DNA from: Faecousia sp.
GTDB lineage: Bacteria > Bacillota > Clostridia > Oscillospirales > Oscillospiraceae
Direction of reading: 5' to 3'
NCBI GenBank assembly: GCA_029258495.1
Contig: JARHYV010000086.1
Span: 1-8,759 of the forward strand
Length of the DNA stretch: 8,759 nt
Of the stretch, positions 7,704 to 8,759 are shown piece by piece. Under the pieces are notes generated by a model, which saw nothing but the letters and a program-made list of their open reading frames with translations, was not told the DNA's origin and searched no databases. Made by a program: the position numbers and the translations under genes. Position 1 is the first letter of the stretch. Every line of letters begins with the position of its first letter.

Positions 7704-7732
7704 AGTATATCAACTCTGGAAGGGATTGTCTA
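7704..7732 (-). promoter_or_regulatory. Sigma-A-type promoter for the Na/Pi cotransporter gene
   Basis: The minus strand reads TAGACA (7727-7732), a 17-nt spacer, then TATACT (7704-7709). The spacer ends in TGA, giving an extended -10. Each hexamer has one mismatch to consensus. The predicted start near 7697 gives a leader of about 55 nt ending in an AGAAAGAAGGAT ribosome binding site. A perfect dyad overlaps the -35 (entered separately). Prediction from pattern and position only. Confidence 0.65.
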
Positions 7733-7746
7733 TGGAAAGATAGACA
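7727..7746. repeat. Perfect inverted repeat overlapping the -35 of the Na/Pi gene promoter
   Basis: TGTCTAT (7727-7733) and ATAGACA (7740-7746) are perfect 7-bp arms around a 6-nt GGAAAG centre. The left arm contains the whole predicted -35 hexamer. The position suits a repressor or activator operator. It lacks a T-tract and GC-rich stem, so it is not a terminator. The cognate regulator is unknown. Confidence 0.45.
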
Positions 7747-7773
7747 GAAATGGTAACTTTCATGCATAGTATG

Positions 7774-7802
7774 AAAAAACCCGCCAATATGTGGCGGGTT
7801 TT
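7774..7802 (-). terminator. Rho-independent terminator of the DUF1846 gene
   Basis: A perfect 11-bp inverted repeat (AAAACCCGCCA at 7776-7786 against TGGCGGGTTTT at 7792-7802) encloses a 5-nt loop. On the minus strand it runs into six T residues (7774-7779). It starts 2 nt after the DUF1846 stop codon, so it ends that transcript before the Na/Pi promoter. Confidence 0.9.
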
Positions 7803-7804
7803 GG

Positions 7805-8759
7805 TCATTTGTGGTATAGACGGCTGTTTTCATAACGAGGCTCAAAGCTCACATGGACGCCAAGCCGGCGGAGGAGCTGCTCGTCCTCTTCGCTCAGGAT
7901 CACGGAAAAATGCGCCTCACAGCCTCGGAGATTTTTCAGCTGCTCCTTGGCACGCTGGGCGAGCGGATCGTTCATTGCGGAGATGGTAAGGGCAAGAAGT
8001 ACCTCGTCGGTGTGAAGACGGGGATTGCTGTGTCCCATGTACTGGGTCTTCAACTCGCAGATCGGTGCTAGAACCTGTGCAGCGATGAGATGCTTTGTGG
8101 GTTCGATCCCTCCAAGTGCCTTCAGCGCATTCAGCAGCAGTGCGGATGCTGCACCGAGGGTGGGAGAGGTCTTGCCGGTGACGATCCGGCCATCCTCCAG
8201 AACCATTGCTCCGGCGGGCCCGCCGGTTTCCTCTGCTTTGGCAAGAGCTGCGGCAACAGCAGGGAAGATCTCTGAGGTGACCTGAGCCTGATTCATCACC
8301 AGCTCCAGCTTGCGGATGGTTTCATCGTTATCGTTGCCGCGGATATGATCCACACATGCGGCGTAGTAGCGACGGAGGATCTCTTTGCGAGATGCCTCGC
8401 AGCAGACGACATCGTCGATGATACAGTTGCCGGCCATGTTCACACCCATATCTGTGGGAGATTGGTAGGGAGAATGACCCTGGATCCGCTCGAAAGTGGC
8501 ATTCAGCACAGGGAAAATCTCAACATCACGGTTATAGTTGACGGCTTTTTCACCGTAGGCCTCCAAATGGAAGGGGTCGATCATATTCACATCGTTCAGA
8601 TCGGCGGTGGCAGCCTCGTATGCGAGGTTTACAGGATGTTTCAGAGGCAGGTTCCAAATGGGGAAGGTTTCGAATTTGGCATAGCCTGCGGTGATTCCCC
8701 GCTTATGGTCGTGGTAAAGCTGACTCAGGCAAGTGGCCATTTTACCGCTGCCAGGCCCG
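7805..8759 (-). CDS. DUF1846/UPF0371 family protein, C-terminal part (5' end off window)
   Basis: 317 codons of an open frame run off the right edge without a start. An internal ATG at 8738-8740 is not the true start, because the frame continues upstream through GPGSGK, a motif conserved in the family at this point. The stretch GPGSGKMATCLSQLYHD, followed by GYAKFETFPIWNLPLKHPVN, NMIDPFHLEAYG and NYNRDVEIFP, is characteristic of DUF1846 (UPF0371). These are soluble proteins of about 500 residues found in Firmicutes and Actinobacteria with no established function, so about 180 residues are missing here. GPGSGK resembles a phosphate-binding P-loop (GxGxGK), which hints at nucleotide or phosphate binding without proving it. 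The last third contains alanine-rich helices (about 185-235 of the visible part). No signal peptide or membrane segment is visible. A terminator follows the TGA immediately, so the gene is transcribed separately from the Na/Pi gene. Confidence 0.9.
   Translation of the reverse strand, partial: GPGSGKMATCLSQLYHDHKRGITAGYAKFETFPIWNLPLKHPVNLAYEAATADLNDVNMIDPFHLEAYGEKAVNYNRDVEIFPVLNATFERIQGHSPYQSPTDMGVNMAGNCIIDDVVCCEASRKEILRRYYAACVDHIRGNDNDETIRKLELVMNQAQVTSEIFPAVAAALAKAEETGGPAGAMVLEDGRIVTGKTSPTLGAASALLLNALKALGGIEPTKHLIAAQVLAPICELKTQYMGHSNPRLHTDEVLLALTISAMNDPLAQRAKEQLKNLRGCEAHFSVILSEEDEQLLRRLGVHVSFEPRYENSRLYHK

Noticed and set aside
7643..7804. Possible riboswitch or Pho box upstream of the Na/Pi gene
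   Set aside because: The leader is only about 55 nt with one weak 5-bp hairpin and no terminator/antiterminator pair. No direct repeats matching a Pho box were found.
7639..7845. Possible 68-residue minus-strand small gene in the intergenic region
   Set aside because: It runs through the DUF1846 terminator hairpin, the dyad and the Na/Pi promoter, overlaps the ends of both flanking genes and has no clear ribosome binding site.
1..8759. CRISPR array, mobile element, tRNA/rRNA gene or defence system
   Set aside because: No regularly spaced repeats, transposase or integrase motifs, tRNA-like folds or rRNA sequence were seen. The CPBP gene alone is not evidence of a defence or bacteriocin locus.

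Overview
This 8.8-kb window is a compact bacterial chromosome segment with every supported gene on the minus strand, so it reads right to left. Low-GC-Firmicute-style signals (strong GGAGG-type ribosome binding sites, sigma-A-type promoters, short hairpin/U-tract terminators), the miaB-mutS-mutL gene order and a moderately GC-rich base composition suggest a member of Clostridia, perhaps an Oscillospiraceae/Ruminococcus-like gut anaerobe. The genus is inference; no rRNA or other marker is present.

Layout in transcription order. (1) At the right edge is the C-terminal two thirds of a DUF1846/UPF0371 protein, cut by the window end and closed by a strong terminator just past its stop. (2) After a 162-bp intergenic region carrying that terminator, an extended -10 promoter and a dyad over the -35, there is a monocistronic Na+/phosphate cotransporter family gene (Na_Pi_cotrans repeats plus a C-terminal PhoU-like domain), ended by its own 12-bp-stem terminator. 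(3) A second extended -10 promoter then drives a four-gene cluster: miaB (tRNA ms2i6A37 methylthiotransferase, GTG start), mutS (mismatch recognition ATPase), a small CPBP-family membrane protease, and mutL (N-terminal 340 codons; the rest lies off the left edge). The spacings inside the cluster are 5 nt, a 4-nt ATGA overlap and 5 nt, which indicates one translationally coupled transcript.

miaB, mutS and mutL form a familiar Clostridia arrangement linking tRNA modification and mismatch repair. The less expected element is the CPBP protease gene sitting exactly between mutS and mutL. There is no mobile element, CRISPR array, tRNA or rRNA in the window, and no clear sign of an undescribed multi-gene system. 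The points most worth following are the embedded CPBP gene, the uncharacterised DUF1846 protein with its P-loop-like motif, the dyads at the two promoters, and the divergent putative clamp-binding motif in MutS.
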